From: Candidatus Binataceae bacterium
GTDB lineage: Bacteria; Desulfobacterota; Binatia; Binatales; Binataceae
DNA: 33,109 nt
Direction: 5' to 3'
Assembly (NCBI GenBank): GCA_030041155.1
Contig: JASHOJ010000073.1
Coordinates: 1-33,109, forward strand
In this document: piece by piece, positions 31,213 to 33,109 of the stretch
Numbering within the stretch: the stretch's first letter is position 1
Layout: every line of letters begins with the position of its first letter
Translations under genes and position numbers: made by a program
The notes under the pieces: model-generated
The model's input: only the letters and a program-made list of their open reading frames with translations
What the model was told of the DNA's origin: nothing
The model's database searches: none

Positions 31213-31850
31213 ATGAGAATAGCCTTGCCTCGCAACGCGACGCGCGAACTGACCGCAGCCAGCGGCTACAGCACCGGCATTAACTTCTCTCCCACTGCCG
31301 CCGACATAATGGACACGTACGGAATCGCGATCGACAGCGCCGCCAATATCTGGGTGTCAAACACGGCCTACAGCGTCAGTGAACTGCTTGCGTCAGGCGG
31401 ATACAGCACCGCGAACACTTTTTCAGCCGAAGGCGCCGCATTTGACGATCCAGCCAGTATTGCGCTCGACAGTTCCGGCAATTTGTGGCTGTCAAATATC
31501 TTTCCGGGTACCAGCGGCAGCGTCAGCGACTGTCTCGAGCAGCTATCAGGAAGGACTGAACTTTGCGCCAACCGGCGCCGGGTTTAGCCTGCCGTACATC
31601 GTGCTTGATGGCGCCGCAAACGTATGGGCGGCAAACCTCACTGGGAGCACCGTCAGCGAGTTGCTCGCAGGATGCTCTGACTCAGGTTGCTCGGGACTGA
31701 ACTTTAGTCCGCCTGGTAGCACTTCGGCACTCCGCGTGTCTCAGCAATAGATGAATCCGGTAACTTATGGATCCCGAATGAACCGGATTCGTTGGCGCGG
31801 CGGTCCCGGTCAAGACGCCGATCACACCGGGTCCCGCTACCAAGCCGTAA
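31213..31850 (+). pseudogene. NHL/Vgb-type beta-propeller remnant with three frameshifts
   Basis: Repeats of about 45 residues with the core (I)ALDSSGNLWLSN / VSELLA can be followed through three reading frames: YGIAIDSAANIWVSN and IALDSSGNLWLSN (to about 31530), then GLNFAPTGAGFSLPYIVLDGAANVWAAN...STVSELLAG (to about 31725), then AIDESGNLWIPNE (31744-31782), and finally FVGAAVPVKTPITPGPATKP ending at TAA 31848-31850. The last piece is the usual C-terminus of this protein family. The N-terminal signal peptide and early blades are missing, so the copy is both truncated and frameshifted. Assembly errors are possible, but three independent shifts favour decay. Confidence 0.75.
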
Positions 31851-31931
31851 CTCGCGTGCGATCTTTCGCGCTACTTTCGCGCGATCTGCATGCGATTCAT
31901 CGGCGCTTGCGCGGCGCAGGGGCGATGCGCT

Positions 31932-32171
31932 CTACTTTCTGCCGCGCGCGGCCTTTGCCGGACGAGAACGCACCGGCGGGATATCCACGTCGGACATCCG
32001 GCCCTGGGTATGCTCCCAACTCTCGATGGCTGACTTGTTGAAACGCCAGGTGCTGCCGACCCTGAAACCTGGGATACGACCCTGGCGGAGAAGACGGTAG
32101 ATCGTCGTCGGATGCACGCGCAGATGTCGTGACAAGTCGGCAATGGTCAGAATGTCTTCGTCTGAAGTCAT
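31932..32171 (-). CDS. Excisionase-family HTH (HTH_17/MerR-like) DNA-binding protein, second copy
   Basis: A 79-residue paralogue of the 13318-13518 product: ILTIADLSRHLRVHPTTIYRLLRQGRIPGFRVGSTWRFNKSAIESWE. The HTH and the FRVGSTWRF wing match closely; the C-terminal tail (VRSRPAKAARGRK) is longer and basic. It has its own promoter upstream (32254-32282) and a long leader with palindromes, so it is probably autoregulated. It diverges from the crotonase gene and may control it. Confidence 0.87.
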   Translation of the reverse strand: MTSDEDILTIADLSRHLRVHPTTIYRLLRQGRIPGFRVGSTWRFNKSAIESWEHTQGRMSDVDIPPVRSRPAKAARGRK

Positions 32172-32232
32172 GAGTGAATTGTCCCGCCGGCGCGCTGGGA
32201 TCGAGCGCCGGGCAATATTTTCGGACTCAAAA

Positions 32233-32288
32233 CGTTGTTCAACGCCGTCCGCATTTGTAGACAGTTGTCAGCGTTATGTCAAACAACT
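32233..32288. promoter_or_regulatory. Promoter and palindromes between HTH gene and crotonase gene
   Basis: On the minus strand TTGACA (32282-32277), a 17-bp spacer and TACAAA (32259-32254) form a good sigma70 promoter for the HTH gene. AGTTGT (32263-32268) and ACAACT (32283-32288) form an inverted repeat straddling its -35 region. CGTTG-TT-CAACG (32233-32244) is a second palindrome just downstream of the start region. Either could be an operator for the HTH protein. Confidence 0.55.
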
Positions 32289-32315
32289 ATGCGACGCGAA
32301 CCGGAGAACAGATAA

Positions 32316-33109
32316 ATGAGTTACGAGACGCTGGAGCTAAAGACTGACGGGCAAGTTCAGTGGCTGACCCTTAACCGCCCGCATAACCTGAATGCGCTCA
32401 GCGCCAGGATGGTCGACGAGCTGGAAGATTACCTGCGCAAAGTGCCTTCAGATCGCAAGACGCGGGTGGTCGTGATGCGCGGCGCGGGGCGCGCGTTCTG
32501 CGCCGGACTTGATCTGAAGGAGCAAAATCGCGGCAGTACCGGACTTGGCTCGTCAACCACCGATACGGTCGAGTCGCAGCGCCGGATGAGCGATCTGGTG
32601 GTTGCGATTCGGCGCGCGCCGCAGCCGTTTATCGCCGCGGTGCGCGGCCCGGCCGCTGGCGGCGGGTTTGCACTCGCGCTTGCCTGCGACGTTCGTATTG
32701 CTGGAGAGTCAGCGCGATTCAACGCGGCGTTTATCCGGATTGGCCTGACCGCCTGTGACATGGGCACCAGCTATCATCTGCCTCGCGCGGTTGGGATGTC
32801 GGTCGCGTCCGAGTTGATGCTGACGGGGCGCTTCATCAACGCTCAGCGCGCGCTTGCAACCGGGCTGGTTTCCGAGATGGTGCCCGACGCCGAGCTTGAC
32901 GCGGCAGCGGCAAAGCTGGCGACCGAGATGATCGAGACTTCACCGCTCGGACTTCGCATGACCAAGGAATGCCTGTGGGCGAACGTGGATGCGGGCGGGC
33001 TCGAGCAGGCGCTTGCGATCGAGGATCGCAACCAGGTGCTGTGCGTCCGCGCCGGCTATATCGAGGAAGGCGCGCGGGCATTCGTGGAGAAACGCAAGCC
33101 GCACTATCC
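32316..33109 (+). CDS. Enoyl-CoA hydratase/isomerase (crotonase) family protein, 3' end cut
   Basis: 264 codons from the ATG at 32316 to the window edge without a stop, so nearly complete. GGAG lies 9 bases ahead. The crotonase fold is clear: WLTLNRPHNLNALSARMVDELEDYL, the oxyanion-hole segments GAGRAFCAGLDLKE and AAVRGPAAGGGFALALACDVRIAG, and IGLTACDMGTSYHLPRAVG. The two glutamates of classical enoyl-CoA hydratase are absent: GGGCE becomes GGGFA (Ala119) and the PE site is AF (Phe139). An Asp (148) sits where dienoyl-CoA isomerases carry one. An isomerase or hydrolase-like role on a CoA ester is therefore as likely as hydration. Confidence 0.9.
   Translation, partial: MSYETLELKTDGQVQWLTLNRPHNLNALSARMVDELEDYLRKVPSDRKTRVVVMRGAGRAFCAGLDLKEQNRGSTGLGSSTTDTVESQRRMSDLVVAIRRAPQPFIAAVRGPAAGGGFALALACDVRIAGESARFNAAFIRIGLTACDMGTSYHLPRAVGMSVASELMLTGRFINAQRALATGLVSEMVPDAELDAAAAKLATEMIETSPLGLRMTKECLWANVDAGGLEQALAIEDRNQVLCVRAGYIEEGARAFVEKRKPHY

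Overview
The window comes from a GC-rich bacterium. Its gene content includes lipoate synthesis, IspG, a luciferase-like (F420/FMN-type) oxidoreductase, a CaiB/BaiF CoA-transferase, hotdog (MaoC-like) proteins, a DUF35/thiolase-like pair and intradiol dioxygenases. This recalls Candidatus Binatota or deltaproteobacterial (Desulfobacterota-like) lineages, but that is an inference from gene content. No rRNA or species marker is present.

Layout. (1) Positions 1-1728, minus strand: a tRNA-Leu(UAA) gene runs off the left edge and is interrupted in its anticodon by a group I intron. A tyrosine integrase gene ends 8 bp upstream of it. A second, intron-less tRNA-Leu(UAA) survives only as a 5' half at 1688-1728. 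This looks like one end of an element that integrated into the anticodon arm of a tRNA-Leu. (2) 1791-4243, minus: an operon of pcaH, pcaG (protocatechuate 3,4-dioxygenase) and a MetE-like methyltransferase. (3) 4433-10993: two lipoproteins, a formylglycine-type sulfatase, an MFS transporter, a SAM methyltransferase, an exported beta-propeller protein and a ribbon-helix-helix protein. (4) 11076-16041: an RNB ribonuclease, a small excisionase-type HTH protein, a luciferase-like oxidoreductase, a zinc-ribbon/PH membrane protein and RNase HII. (5) 16415-22153: a YajG-like lipoprotein, lpdA, lipB-lipA, ispG on the opposite strand, and an AhpD-like protein. (6) 22622-27020: a small unrecognised protein with a hairpin leader, a CoA-transferase, a zincin-like protein, another unrecognised protein and an ABC permease. 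(7) 27037-31052, minus: a tight six-gene operon encoding an alpha/beta hydrolase, a thiolase-fold protein, DUF35, a PHP protein and two hotdog proteins. (8) 31213-33109: a multiply frameshifted NHL-type beta-propeller pseudogene, a second excisionase-type HTH gene with a clear promoter, and a crotonase-family gene cut by the right edge.

How the genes fit together. The pca operon opens the catechol-type ring of protocatechuate. lpdA, lipB and lipA make and recycle the lipoyl cofactor of 2-oxoacid dehydrogenases. The 27-31 kb operon, the CoA-transferase and the crotonase point to degradation of CoA-activated organic acids. The thiolase-fold protein there lacks both catalytic cysteines and sits next to DUF35, and the two hotdog proteins lack the Asp/His hydratase dyad. 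The closest well-known parallel is the hydratase/aldolase machinery of steroid side-chain degradation (ChsH1-ChsH2, Ltp2-DUF35), with a possibly different reaction. Dispersed imperfect repeats with a TCATCCCGAGCG-type core sit in several intergenic gaps. Two of them are near-identical inverted copies flanking the lipB-lipA-ispG block.
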